DNA from: Paragonimus westermani
Taxonomy: Eukaryota > Platyhelminthes > Trematoda > Plagiorchiida > Troglotrematidae
DNA: 64,000 bases
NCBI GenBank assembly: GCA_008508345.1
Contig: QNGE01002348.1
Span: 35,319 to 99,318 of the forward strand
Direction of reading: 5' to 3'
Below the pieces are notes generated by a model. That model did no database searches. It was not told where the DNA came from and saw only the letters and a program-made list of their open reading frames with translations. Positions 12,928 through 23,154 of this stretch are shown one piece after another (the stretch's first letter is position 1; every line of letters begins with the position of its first letter). The translations under genes and the position numbers were made by a program.

Positions 12928-13636
12928 TTGGATCGGTCAGTATTTGCAGTTCTCTTCTTTTGCGTCCATCATTTGCAAAAGAGGCCTGGTACGAACCTTG
13001 CTTTACAGAGCCGGGAGATATGCACCGATGACTGTTTACAAGGAGAACAGGCGAAATTAAGAGAGGTACTGCTCGCAAACGGATACTCTGAGAAGTTCAT
13101 CGATGTTCACTGCCAGAAAAGATTGACCAAGACTGTCGTGAGTACGGTTCCCAAGAAGCAGGTCTTTTTGAAACTATCCTTCAAAGGCGATCATGTCACA
13201 ACCGACGTAATTCAAAAAGTACAGTCTGCTCTGACTTGCACATTCCCTGCAGCTGAATTGCGGTTGCTACTCACAACTAGGAATGTCACTCAGCTTATTC
13301 GTAGTCGTGACCTACCGAAATGTTCTGTCTCACATGCACATCAGCAGAACAAATCGATGCCTATGACAAAGAATGGCTTAACATGTACCTAAGTGGTTGA
13401 TACACGCCATGACGCAACGGACATTGGCAACAGAACGACTGAGACGAAATCCGATCTCATCCATCACAAAGCACATCATGGAAACAGGTCACGCTATCGA
13501 CCCGGCCAACTCGTTTCAAGTTCTGTTACGTAATCAGAACCCCAAATTGCTCGAGGCTATGTTGACCAATACTCACTATCCGGCTCTGTGTGTGCATAAA
13601 CTGTTGACTCACGCAGTTTGTCTGCCCTGGAACTGA
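12928..13636 (+). pseudogene. PLE RT C-terminus and endonuclease remnant (copy A)
   Basis: The ORF at 12928-13392 covers the thumb and linker: LANGYSEKFIDVHCQK and KKQVFLKLSFKGDHV correspond to LTNGYPDKFIDAHN and KKDVCLFLPFKVDHL of copy B. The GIY-YIG core itself is damaged after CSVSHAHQQ, and the YIG segment is not readable. The ORF at 13397-13636 keeps the C-terminal half, with SSITKHIMETGHAIDPANSF and LRNQNPKLLEAM. It then ends in KLLTHAVCLPW like copy B. Endonuclease activity is not expected. Confidence 0.7.
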
Positions 13637-14398
13637 CGGCAGTCTTTGTTCCATGTAAACTCAATCGCTGAATGTTTTCATTGTGTTGCTAACCCCATGT
13701 CCTATACATTTCAATGTTTTACGTTCGTGGCTGAAGAGAGTAGACGAAATGTTAACATCTCGTGATGTATGTCTTCTATCGCTATTGGTGTACTTGTTAG
13801 CAGTGAATGGTAAAAGGTTCAATTGGCAAATGACACCGCATGCTTCGTATCGCGGTACACAACTTAGCCCAGCAAACAGCCACGTCTTTCCTAGAAGGCG
13901 TCCACAGTGGGTTGTGTGAACCGTACACTCAAAACGTGTTAAGTAATTACACTCAGATACCTTACGTTTTGCACCCATCAAACACTGCATCCATCCAAAG
14001 TGTTCATAGATTTCACGACTTCGATCTGCCGCGACCACCTGGCTGGCAAGCTAATAATCAATGACACTAATTTCGGTAAACACGATGCTCCAATAATGTA
14101 CGACTGGTAAGCAGTTTCTGCGTTAGGAGCACGAACAAAACCAACTGAGATAAATTAAGAAGACGAACTGCATGATTATTCTGGCAATATGAATTTCCCA
14201 TTCGTTCTAATATTTGAAAACAAACGCCTATCGCTACGGCAACGCTTCAATAAAATCGTAAATCTATTTGGGTCACATTAAGTTTCACCATAAACACTAC
14301 ACAGCTTATGAACAGCCTCGAAAATGTTCACCATTAGAAGTTGCATACTTTCAAATACAGTAACTTTTTTGCCCGATATTAATTGTGTAACAATAATC

Positions 14399-14410
14399 AG
14401 TATAGGGTTT
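14399..14410. repeat. Target-site duplication, left copy (PLE B)
   Basis: AGTATAGGGTTT here and AGTATAGGGTTG at 16799-16810 flank the PLE in the same orientation. Eleven of twelve bases match. This fits a target-site duplication that marks a single insertion of everything between. Confidence 0.6.
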
Positions 14411-14433
14411 GGAACACTGAGTTCCCTTTAAGC

Positions 14434-14669
14434 ACTTCATCAGAGCAGAAAGAAGACATATATTGCGACATGTTAACACTTCATTTACTCTCATAAGTCG
14501 CAAACGTAAAACATGGCAGTTATATACACCAAATAGTTAACAGGAACTAGACACACATACAAGCACACCACTAATTATGTAAATATGACCATGGCAACCC
14601 GACCGGTTGTTTCAACCACTTCTGTGCACATAACGTCGGTTGGTAAGTTCGAATGAGAATCGCTTCGCA
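14434..14669 (-). repeat. Left inverted copy of the PLE 3' end
   Basis: This is the reverse complement of 16561-16801 with only scattered differences and small indels. It includes the last about 85 bases of the endonuclease coding region and the whole 3' untranslated tail. Shared blocks are CATGGCAACCCGACCGGTTG, TAGACACACATACAAGCACA and TCATCAGAGCAGAAAG. Confidence 0.9.
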
Positions 14670-14671
14670 GA

Positions 14672-14944
14672 GTGTTTCCTGGTGATGGTTTCAAACATGT
14701 GCACAACCTTTCGCCTACAGCGTTCACTCAGACGCAGCTGGAGGTTCTCTCACTTGGAGTGAATTTCAAAATGCCGCCCAAGAACGTTAACAAGTTGAAC
14801 ACACAAGTTCAATTTGAATACATGTTTGACCAACTGAAAGAACTGTCGCCTACATCTCCTGATGAGACAGGCTGGTTCCGCGCAAAATTGGTGGATATCT
14901 CCAATCAGTTTTTGTCGGCGCCCTTCGTCAACAGTGCTGTCTAA
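14672..14944 (+). pseudogene. PLE N-terminal ORF segment (copy B)
   Basis: This 90-residue segment precedes the RT and has a counterpart in the decayed copy near 11690-11890 (LSLGVNFKMPP compared with LSIGLKSKIPL, then a DQLKELSPTSP-like block). It is rich in polar residues and forms the N-terminal part of the PLE polyprotein; no enzyme motif is visible. It starts three bases after the inverted tail, so the first residues may be lost. A stop at 14942-14944 and a change of frame separate it from the RT at 14962. The next residues in the RT frame (LKQELRDMQHL) overlap its end, so one small indel near 14920-14945 explains the break. Confidence 0.65.
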
Positions 14945-14961
14945 AGCAGGAACTAAGAGAC

Positions 14962-16233
14962 ATGCAGCATCTGTTATTCCTTAAACTGGATAAAGGCTCT
15001 GGTCTGGTCGTCATGACCAAAGACGAATATTTAAGGAAAATGAATATCATTTTGGAGGACCAGAGGAAGTTCAAAGTAGACCGGACATCCGAAAATAACA
15101 TATTGGTGGAAAAGCAAGTGGCGAGACAACTTCAGATATTGCTGTTACATGGACACATATCTGAAGCTCAATATAGACAGCTGAAACCAGTCAGCACGGA
15201 AACACCCCGATTGAGAGGTGCTCCAAAAGCACACAAGGATGGTACACCTCTACGTCCAATTTTATGCATGAACAGTTCCGCATACCATAAAGTGGCTCGC
15301 TGGCTAGCGATCATTTTGGATCCCACCCGTAAAGTCTTATCCCCACATTGCTTGAAGGATTCTTTCGAATTAGTTGAAATGTTAGAAAAAACTTCAGTGA
15401 GTACCCAATCAATGTATTCCATGAATGTTGATTCCCTTTGTACAAATGTTCCCCTTCGTGAGACAGTTGATTTTTTATGTGATTTTATCTCGAGTCAGAA
15501 CTGTGATATAGGTGAATACCTTAAAGAGCTTATTTTGTTATGCACAGAAAACGTTCGTTTCGATTTTGAGGGACTTGCATACAAACAGATAGACGGTGTT
15601 GTTATGGGTAGTCCGTTAGGCCCAACACTAGCTGATATCTTCTTAGGAATGATTGAGCGGCAAGTCCCGGATTATACAGCTGATTCGTTACTGTACAAAA
15701 GATACGTTGATGATATTTTAATTTTTGCTGACGCTATTCATTTTGACTTGTTCTTCAACTTTCTCAATAATATTCACCCAAACCTATCTTTATCTCACGA
15801 AGTGGAGTTGAACAATAGTTTACCGTTTTTGGATATACTTATTACTAGACGTGCGGCTGGTACTTCACAACGCTCAGTTCACCACAAAGCAACTTGGGGT
15901 GGTCAATATCTGCAGTTTTCTAGTTTTGCTCCTATTGCATACAAACGGGGTTTAGTTAAGACACTGTTTCAGAGAGCCAAACGTATGTGTAGCCCTGACA
16001 CTCTGAAGATAGAACAGGAGTTGTTGAGGCGAACTTTACTAACAAATGGATACCCTGACAAATTCATTGACGCACATAATACGGTGAAGAAGAGCACTGA
16101 GCCTGTACTGACGGCTCAAAAGAAGGATGTTTGCCTATTCTTGCCATTCAAGGTTGATCACCTATCCAACGACATAAAGCACAAATTAAAATCTGCCCTG
16201 GATCGAACGTATGTGGCTGCGCAGTTGCGCTGA
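14962..16233 (+). CDS. PLE reverse transcriptase (copy B)
   Basis: This 423-residue ORF is a Penelope-type RT, which copies the element's RNA at the cut target. DKGSGLVVMTKDEYLRKM (about residues 10-27) is the conserved N-terminal motif. RGAPKAHKDGTPLRPIL follows at about 87. Motif A MNVDSLCTNVPLRETV is near 154, motif B DGVVMGSPLGPTLADIF near 211, and the catalytic YVDDIL near 248. LPFLDILITRR near 287 is the next conserved block, and TNGYPDKFIDAHN with KKDVCLFLPF forms the thumb/linker. All catalytic aspartates appear present. The start is the first ATG after the frame break; the true protein probably began earlier. A single TGA at 16231-16233 separates it from the endonuclease in the same frame, so the two were one polyprotein. 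Confidence 0.85.
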   Translation: MQHLLFLKLDKGSGLVVMTKDEYLRKMNIILEDQRKFKVDRTSENNILVEKQVARQLQILLLHGHISEAQYRQLKPVSTETPRLRGAPKAHKDGTPLRPILCMNSSAYHKVARWLAIILDPTRKVLSPHCLKDSFELVEMLEKTSVSTQSMYSMNVDSLCTNVPLRETVDFLCDFISSQNCDIGEYLKELILLCTENVRFDFEGLAYKQIDGVVMGSPLGPTLADIFLGMIERQVPDYTADSLLYKRYVDDILIFADAIHFDLFFNFLNNIHPNLSLSHEVELNNSLPFLDILITRRAAGTSQRSVHHKATWGGQYLQFSSFAPIAYKRGLVKTLFQRAKRMCSPDTLKIEQELLRRTLLTNGYPDKFIDAHNTVKKSTEPVLTAQKKDVCLFLPFKVDHLSNDIKHKLKSALDRTYVAAQLR

Positions 16234-16278
16234 TTTCATACCACTAGTGGACCAGTTCTCCGAAAACGCAAAAGTAGT

Positions 16279-16647
16279 TTGTCAAACTGTTCTGTCTCCC
16301 ATGTTGTGTACCAGTTCACTTGCAGTTGCAGTGACGTTTACATAGGCAGAACAGACCGACAACTATCACAGCGAGTCGCGGAACACATCCCGAAGTGGTT
16401 GAAACATCAGATGACGCACCAGTCCCAAATTGACGCATTGACTACTCGAAATCCAACGTCATCGATTGCAAAACATCTCATGACAACAGGTCATCAAGTT
16501 GACCCGGTTAACTCATTCAAGATACTGTTGCGCAACCGAAATCCGAAGTTACTAGCCTTTTGCGAAGCGATTCTCATTCGAACTTACCAACCGACGTTAT
16601 GTGCACAGAAGTGGTTGAAACAACCGGTCGGGTTGCCATGGTCATGA
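16279..16647 (+). CDS. PLE GIY-YIG endonuclease domain (copy B)
   Basis: This 122-residue segment is the C-terminal endonuclease of the PLE, which nicks the target DNA to prime reverse transcription. VVYQFTCSCSDVYIGRT near residues 9-25 is the GIY-YIG-type core, with the CxC pair typical of PLE endonucleases. DRQLSQRVAEH follows with the conserved arginine. NPTSSIAKHLMTTGHQVDP and LRNRNPKLLAFCEA contain the later histidine and the probable catalytic glutamate. The end LKQPVGLPWS is shared by copies at 13.6, 25.9 and 33.2 kb. It lies in the RT frame, separated only by the stop at 16231-16233, so it would be expressed only by readthrough or from an intact relative. Confidence 0.85.
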   Translation: MSNCSVSHVVYQFTCSCSDVYIGRTDRQLSQRVAEHIPKWLKHQMTHQSQIDALTTRNPTSSIAKHLMTTGHQVDPVNSFKILLRNRNPKLLAFCEAILIRTYQPTLCAQKWLKQPVGLPWS

Positions 16648-16801
16648 TTACATGATTAGTGGTGTGCTTGTATGTGTGTCTAGTCCCTGTTTGTCGTTAA
16701 ATAGTTGTTGTATATAACTGGTATGTTTTACGTTTGCGACTGATGATAGTAAATGAATTGTTGACATATCACAATATGTCCTCTTTCTGCTCTGATGAAG
16801 T
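16561..16801 (+). repeat. Right (direct) 3' tail of PLE copy B
   Basis: This is the direct partner of the inverted tail at 14434-14669. It holds the end of the endonuclease, the untranslated region and the terminal TCTGCTCTGATGAAGT. The insertion ends here, 23 bases short of the longer left tail. Confidence 0.9.
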
Positions 16802-16829
16802 ATAGGGTTGGCGAAAATGTCCAACAACG

Positions 16830-19800
16830 AGATATCTTGCACCCACGCTATTCTTGCCCCACGAAGTTTTTGTAGTAGTTCGACAGAAGTTTGGAGGACG
16901 TGCAAAGTCCATTAAATGCTGAAAGGTGCTCGAAATTGACTGAAAGGTCCTGAGTTGGTGCGGTAAATCAACAGAGGTGAAACAGAATTCAACAACGCAA
17001 TGTTTTGGTGGAGTACCAGTTACAAGTGTTTTAGGAGGAAACGGCAGTTAAGCACAACAACATACATCGGAACACGTGTCGCATCTATTACAGTATCAAG
17101 CAAGTCCGCATAATGTGTTGAAACACAATGATAATGACAGTTAAGGGGTAAAAAATGAGCTACATACCACAATGGCCCCTTACAAAACGGAACTACCTTT
17201 GTGAAGAATTGAGCCCAGGATGTCAATAAACCACTCGGTTCTTCTCAGACTGCCATAACGAAATATCGTTTCAGTACATTTTGACACACCTTGTAAGTGT
17301 GGTTATCGATTAACGAATAGTGCCAGTTTTCATATTGATCATCGGTATGGTGTCTGTACAACCACATGACAACAGAGATTTTTGGTGTTTGTTTGCCAAT
17401 CCAGTGTTGTCTGTTTGCCAAACAGTCCAACTTGAACCCTAGTTGAGCTGCATGTGTGATGTGCGTTTCTCCTTAAGATTATGCCTTATAGTGATTTTCA
17501 TTTCACTTAGCACATAGTAAGCAGTTACCTTACCCGGTTGCATAAGTTCCAACGTTTGGTTATTTGCCAACAACGGAGTCCGGTTCTCTACACAACACAG
17601 GGACCGCGGTTGCAATTACTGCATGAAGATTGGGATGCCTGAGACAAGTGTTTAACTAGCCACCTCGTAAACTCAAGAGTCAGAGGGCCCAAGGATTTGT
17701 CAAAAAAGCCTATGCTAAAGCTAAAGAACCTTGTGATGTCCGCCAGTTCGTGACCGTGACTATCAGACTGTATCACGAACCACGTTGCTACACTAGTGAT
17801 CGGTGGGACGTACTGGTACGCTCATGTGATACACTTGAAGTGTAGCTGAGGTGTACTTGTATGTACTGCACATAGTGTCAGGCGAACAGTGGCAGAGAAC
17901 ACTAAGCAACCGGTACTGATCAATCAGGGGGTAAACTGCTTTGCATCCTATAAACCAAGTGTGTAATAAGCATGGTAGTTTTGAGCTAGCTGCAGTTCTA
18001 CGCAGGTGAACTCGATTTCTGACTCGTCATATAGGTGACCAGTTTTCTACTCGTTCTTCTTTTGATTTACATATGCACTTTGTGGCTCAATTTGACTGAA
18101 TACCATATGGGAGGATGTTTCCAGCTTGCATAAAACTTGAGAAGTGTAAGCAGTTGCTCTGACTCTGTCTTCACATATTTATGATTCGTCGCTGGATGCT
18201 AATGGCAAGTGTTTCTGTTACGTTTGCTGTCATGTTTTCGGAAGCACCAAACACTTAACGGCAGCTTGATACAACAGAGTGTGATTCAACGGAATAAGTC
18301 CCAGTGATCAATTAGCGCAAAGTGTATTGAATTTTCAAGTTCAGTCATGTTAACTTCTACCCAACCCTATCCTTCCCAAGTGTTTACCCGTGTATATTCG
18401 ACCTCTCCTATTTCCAACCTTTGATCAGAACTTGACCCAAATGTTTGTGTTTTGTCGCGTCAGTTTGAGTTGTGTGAATAGCCATTTCGCTAGTATTCTA
18501 CTTTGCTTGAGTGGTGCGTGCGTCATCTTTCTGGAGCTCGGCTAGTCAACGTTGTTTTCAAACCTCTTGACTGTTCGGATGAACTTTTGGCCTGTTTGGC
18601 ACCAAATTGTAATTCATTTCCCGAGAACGATAGAGCGATCGAAACTGTTGAGATAGTCCATCTATTCCCGTCAATAATTTATCCACTAATCCCGTGATAT
18701 TGTGATCCAATTTGTGACTATTTGGCATCGTTGGTTTATCGTTGTGCATTGCTGAAAGCCTTCCGGGTAGATCGCGCATAAAGTAAACAGCCAGTGTTAC
18801 GACACAAATTCAAGGTATGCATAAGGTTGTACCAGGCAGTCCAGCCGTTATCATCTTGAAATATCTGGTCACTCTGGCTGAAAGTAAACGTGTTTGCCGT
18901 AAGTCATCGAAATGTGAACCCTTGATTAACTCACCCATTTCAGTTGGCCAGGTAGCAACCCATGTATGAAGGAAAAAAATCACTCAGTAATGTGAGATTG
19001 TTTAGACCCTCATTGATTTGCTCAAATTTAGTCCTTAAACGCGTATTCCTCCATATGTTAAACTAACTGCACAGCTGTCATGTCGGTAAGTGGCGTTTAT
19101 GGGGCGTACCGCATACGCACAATAAAGTATGCCAATCACTCTGCCCGTCGAGCTGTAGAATTCATTTCGACCTCTTAATTTCTTCAGAACTGTCTGTCAT
19201 CTCTTGCTTTCGTTTACCTTGGTTAGTCTGCCAGCACAACTTTTCGGTAGTTCACAAGACAGTCATTCGTGTGCACCACAGTCTTGCTGATATGTCTGTC
19301 TGGGGAATCCAAGAATATAGAAAGCAGACCGTGGAATGACAATCTGTGTATAACCATCAAGAAACCCGAACAACTTCTCTTATTCGGGTAGTCTACTGAA
19401 TAAAATTTCGCTTGTTCCAGAGGTTTCATTCCGACTGATTCTTTAATGACACTGTGCTCCAGACCACTAAACACGCATTGCAGGGGAGAGATGCTAATTT
19501 ATCACAACAGTACTCAGTTTTAATGCAGCGGTGCTCAACTCTGACCTGATTACATAGTCATATTTTTCGTGTCCTGTCTTTTTGACGTTAAACTCTGCCT
19601 CGATTTCAGCGCGAAAGTCGTTCTTTTTTAATTTGCGCCACACTAATTATTCGTGACGCTGTACACCGTACAGCGAAAATATGACGGTTGGTAAACACTG
19701 AACTCGAACTCGGGTTCATCATTCATCTCATTGTGTTTGATCAGTATTTATCTACGGTTTGAATGACTGAAACCGGAGTGTTCAGTGATTGAAAGGGTAC

Positions 19801-21320
19801 ACATAAAGACCACTAGGAACAGTGTTCACCATTCACTGCGACTTGTGAACAAGAATTGCAAGACCTATATAATTTATTGGGAAAACGATAGAATGTTAAA
19901 TAGTCACTGTTCTGAAAAGGATTCACACGAACGGCACTGTTTCGCCTCTTCTTTGTGGATAGCCACCGTGAACACAATGTGTCGTTCACACAGGCGTACT
20001 TTCCGATACAGGGCCTTCGGTGTGCAAAGAAGTCAGAAATATCTTGCCTTACGCGTTCACCTCCGTGTGATGATTTGGAACTCAACCATGTTGAACGCAT
20101 TACGAGCATAAGAGCTTAATGGAGCTGAAGGCAAAAGATTTGGGAAAATTGTTAGCATGCAATCGCGTCAGCGTCGGCCAATGAGACACAGTGAAGCAAC
20201 AGTCCCAGACATACATTTGCCGAACTGTATAAATGGGTAGTGAACGTCGGAAGGTCTCTCACTTGTGTCAAACAAAAGCCTCTTTGGACAGTCAACCGAT
20301 TTAATATGGGACACATAATTATGCGATGAATCTCGGCATGGACAAGTTCTCTCTTCATTCATGTTCATTCCATCCCTTGGTCTCGGAGCGTTCAAATTTG
20401 ATTAGGAGGAGAAATCTTGCAAGTAGACGGTTTGTGTAGAAATTTGCAAGTGAAAGTTAAGTTTGCTTCAAACTACAATGCAACTTAGGTTGATCTGTTG
20501 AACAAGATGACCATCTTCGAAGATGTTTGAAAGATGCCAAAAGTTTTTAGGACATGAGCGACAATCCAACATCCTTGCTAGCACATTCGCAGTTTGCAAA
20601 CTGAGTTCCGCTGTTTTCCTTATTCAGCCAGTGCGTGTAACAACCATTAAAAATTCAGACGGATAATTTAGTTAATTAGACGCAAGAAGGGTCTTTACCA
20701 GTAGGAGTGCTAAGTCTACGTGTTTATCCCGACCAACTTACCTTCACGGGTTACTATTAGTTACAATAAACATCATCCCCCTATGTGTCCAACCGTTTAG
20801 CTACTACGGTCTCAGGCGATTACACCAAAAACGGAATAGCGAATTACATAGTCAAGATACTGTAGTGTTCAACAGGCTAAATAAACAGTACAAATTGGCC
20901 TACGCCGTGACCGGAAAAGACATTCACCTCACTGTTTTCTATCCAAGTCCAGGAGCCGCGCACGCCCCTATGTGTGTTGGTTGGCATCTGAGTGATGTAA
21001 TGACCAACTCGCAATGTGTGCCAGTGGGTCCACTTGTACCAGAATGGAGTATTGCCCATCACGAGTACAGTGCATCCAGCTTTCGTGATGCCTGATATTT
21101 ATGGTTTCAGGAAAAGCAGCACATCTAACATGTCTGTGGCCTTGGTCTTTGGAAAATACACGTGCTATTACCATACATTGACTCAGTATCATCAACAGCA
21201 GCAGCATTTTGAATTATTCACTGCAAGTGAGTGGATATGCACTCGACCGTACCATACTACATAACCCCATGTCCGCACAATATGTATTACACTCAGCTGC
21301 CCTATAGGTCCAAGTGTGTT
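16830..21320. other. Long stretch with no recognisable gene
   Basis: Only short ORFs without motifs occur, often overlapping on both strands (for example 19785-20111 plus and 19813-20109 minus). I see no RNA gene, repeat of known type or coding exon I could defend. The 76-residue ORF at 20865-21095 is slightly more protein-like, but I do not recognise it. Confidence 0.45.
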
Positions 21321-21328
21321 TAATCTAG

Positions 21329-21634
21329 TGTAGTTAGGATAGACGGTCGCACCATACTACACACACCACTATTCAGTAGCCGCTTGGATCGAAATGATCG
21401 CGGGATAAATACGGGAGAGATATTGGAAGGATCGTTGGAAGGCAGAATGATAGTTAATGGCTGTTGCCACATGACGGAACTGAGACATGGTGTCCAAAAC
21501 GACTGGCGCATCCTCAGAAGAGTGCGGTGAGCAAATGAGTGTTTCTGTTCGTAGTCCCGTTGAGAGGCTTAAGTAGTGTATTGATTCCTTCAATAAAACA
21601 ACTTTTGTGTCGTCCGCCTTCTGGATTCACAACA
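21329..21634 (+). repeat. 5' LTR (306-base family 1)
   Basis: The LTR runs from TGTAGTTAGG to TTCACAACA. The same TG...CA limits give 306 bases in the minus-strand copies at 60849-61154 and 63258-63563. An AATAAA lies near 21592-21597, forty bases before the end. A primer binding site begins two bases later, as expected for a 5' LTR. Confidence 0.85.
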
Positions 21635-21636
21635 AT

Positions 21637-21654
21637 TGGTGCCGTGGCCAGGAT
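21637..21654 (+). promoter_or_regulatory. tRNA primer binding site
   Basis: TGGTGCCGTGGCCAGGAT starts two bases after the LTR. TGG at the start is complementary to the CCA tail of a tRNA, which primes minus-strand DNA synthesis. The minus copy near 60829-60846 reads TGGTGTCGTGACCAGGAT. I cannot name the tRNA from this alone. Confidence 0.75.
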
Positions 21655-21660
21655 ACAAGG

Positions 21661-22310
21661 ATGAGGATCCCGTGGCCACAGCCGTTTGAGGATGGGGATG
21701 TTCGGAGTTTCCTGGAGGATTTCGAGGACGTGATGGAAGCGGTCGGAGTGAAGGCGGACCGGGCGAGGCTCTCGGCCCTGCGGATGCTGCTCAAGGGCAG
21801 GGCGAAGGCGGTGCTGGATGCGGCGCGAAGGGGCCCTGCGAAGCTGGAGTGGGCCGCCGCGAAGGAGGCGCTGATCGCCGGGTTCGACAGCCCCGCCGAC
21901 TGCCAGGAGGCGACGCTCTCGTTTGCGCCATGTCCCTGCGGGCAGCGTTGTCAAGAGCCCTGCTACATTTGGACCAGGACTCAGAACAACGCCTGCTGAT
22001 GGCACAGTTCTCGGACGGAGTGCCACCAACAGTCCGGGATCAACTCAGGGTCGCTGTCATCACACAGCCCATGACGCTGGAACAGTTGGCCGATGCAGCT
22101 CGACAATTGCTAGCAGAAAATGCTGCGACAGTCAACGAGGTGGAGGCAAGCGGACCGAGTGAACTGAATGACCTTCGAAGCGCGGTGAAAAATTTGACTG
22201 AGGAAGTGGCGGCGTTGAAAGTGAAAAAGGAGAGCCGTGGTGACATTTGTTACGGATGCGGAAAGCGTGGACACTGGAGAAGATTTTGCCCACTCGGCAA
22301 GAAAAGGTCT
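21661..22310 (+). pseudogene. LTR retrotransposon gag with CCHC zinc knuckle, frameshifted
   Basis: This is the capsid/nucleocapsid gene of the element headed by the LTR at 21329. It starts at ATG 21661, seven bases after the primer site. The first part, FEDGDVRSFLEDFEDVMEAV, is a typical Ty3/gypsy-type capsid start (about residues 7-26). A frameshift near 21912-21945 moves the reading frame. The downstream frame continues with SRALLHLDQDSEQRLLMAQF and VPPTVRDQLRVAVITQPMT, then a coiled-coil-like SELNDLRSAVKNLTEEVAAL, and ends in the RNA-binding knuckle CYGCGKRGHWRRFC, a CX2CX4HX4C motif. The first 250 bases are much richer in G and C than the surroundings. Gag packages the element RNA into particles; this copy is broken by the frameshift. 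Confidence 0.85.
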
Positions 22311-22760
22311 TACTTGAATAAACGTTTCGTCGATTGTTCTTTATCTGCGAAAGGAGGAAGCTGGAAGGAAACGTTACCGTTGATATTGTTGGCGCACCGC
22401 TGTTCGCCGCAAGGGACAACGAAAACACTCGCCATTCGAGCTAATGTGTGGGCGCCTGCCACGCTTGCCAGTCGATCAGGAGATTGGTTTGTGGGGAGAC
22501 CGACGGATGAGCACGCGTGAATTAGCGGAAGCTCGGAGATCGGCCAACCGAAACTTGCAAAACACACAAGAAGCTTCTGAGGAGTAATCAACTGCGAGGC
22601 CATCGGGTCGGAGGACTGTGTTTGAACCTGGATCTAAGGTTAAATACCGAGACCGGTGGAGCTCGGGGGCAACAGGACCCGGATATAGGAAGTTCCTGGC
22701 AAAGTGGAGGGGACCGTATGTGGTAGTTGAACGTCGTGGCCCAGTGTATCTTTAAAAATA
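22311..22760 (+). pseudogene. Integrase C-terminal remnant fused in frame to gag
   Basis: Immediately after the gag knuckle the same frame reads GGSWKETLPLILLAHRCSPQ, which matches the end of a gypsy integrase catalytic domain (the 'W...LP.LL.AYR.S.H..TG..P' region). The sequence continues through FVGRPTDEHA and, after a stop and frame changes, reaches KVKYRDRW and FLAKWRGPYVVVERRGPVYL near 22635-22753. The latter is the GPY/F module that ends many gypsy integrases. Protease, RT, RNase H and most of the integrase are therefore missing, deleted between about 22305 and 22330. No 3' LTR follows, so the right end is truncated too. Confidence 0.75.
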
Positions 22761-23150
22761 CCTCATTTCACCATTTCCCGGTGTCATTCTTTACAATTTC
22801 TTTGGTCACTTGGTCTTAAAATATGGCGCCTTGAAAATCAGTAGATCTGAAAATGTTCTCACACTCTCTCTCACCTCAGGAGACCATGACTGCACAACTT
22901 CGTACGCAGTTTATCTCTCAGATTTTGGACAGACATTCTATCAACTCACAACAGTCGGTCGTATTTGTAAATGCTGGTTGACCGAATTAGTTTCAAAGTT
23001 GTCCTACTTTTAAGGTTATATAAGTGCGCAATACAGAGACCCATTCACTGTTAATCATGTGGATGCAGCCTAACTCATCGCTCATCACATCTCGGCATTA
23101 TCGAACCTTTGAAGTTGGTCGCGGTTAGTCAGGTTCACTTGCAAACCGAT
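22761..23150. other. No recognisable gene
   Basis: The 67-residue ORF at 22810-23013 has no motif I recognise, and no LTR follows the integrase remnant. Confidence 0.4.
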
Positions 23151-23154
23151 CTCC

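Larger units (their letters stand above)
11665..13800 (+). mobile_element. Penelope-like element, decayed copy A
   Basis: This copy is colinear with the better one at 14411-16798. It runs from the N-terminal block (GATGACTTGAAACACGTGCAG near 11688-11708) through RT and endonuclease to a 3' tail near 13700-13800 that contains TGTTTTACGTTCGTGGCTGA. The coding part is broken by several stops and frameshifts. PLEs are retroelements whose RT is related to telomerase and which usually carry a GIY-YIG endonuclease for target cleavage. Divergence from copy B is clearly higher than between B and the fragment at 25764, which suggests an older insertion. Confidence 0.75.
14411..16798 (+). mobile_element. 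Penelope-like element, best-preserved copy B, with inverted terminal tails
   Basis: This is a nearly complete PLE. From left to right it has an inverted copy of its own 3' end (14434-14669), the RT reading region, the GIY-YIG endonuclease and the direct 3' tail. Near-identical 12-base repeats at 14399-14410 and 16799-16810 bound it. The left tail continues about 23 bases farther than the right one: GGAACACTGAGTTCCCTTTAAG is present only on the left, and related copies at 25335-25356 and 62784-62806 also have it, so it belongs to the element. Long terminal copies in direct or inverted arrangement are known for PLEs. One stop and one frameshift interrupt the coding part, so this copy is recently dead or nearly intact. 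Confidence 0.8.

Noticed and set aside
16780..16835. Hammerhead core in the tail of the first PLE family (CTGATGA then GCGAAAA)
   Set aside because: The bases between cannot form a stem, and the GCGAAAA lies beyond the insertion end. Other copies of the tail lack a GAAA block.
19785..20111. 108-residue plus ORF with a 98-residue minus ORF over it
   Set aside because: Mutually overlapping open frames without motifs; probably chance.
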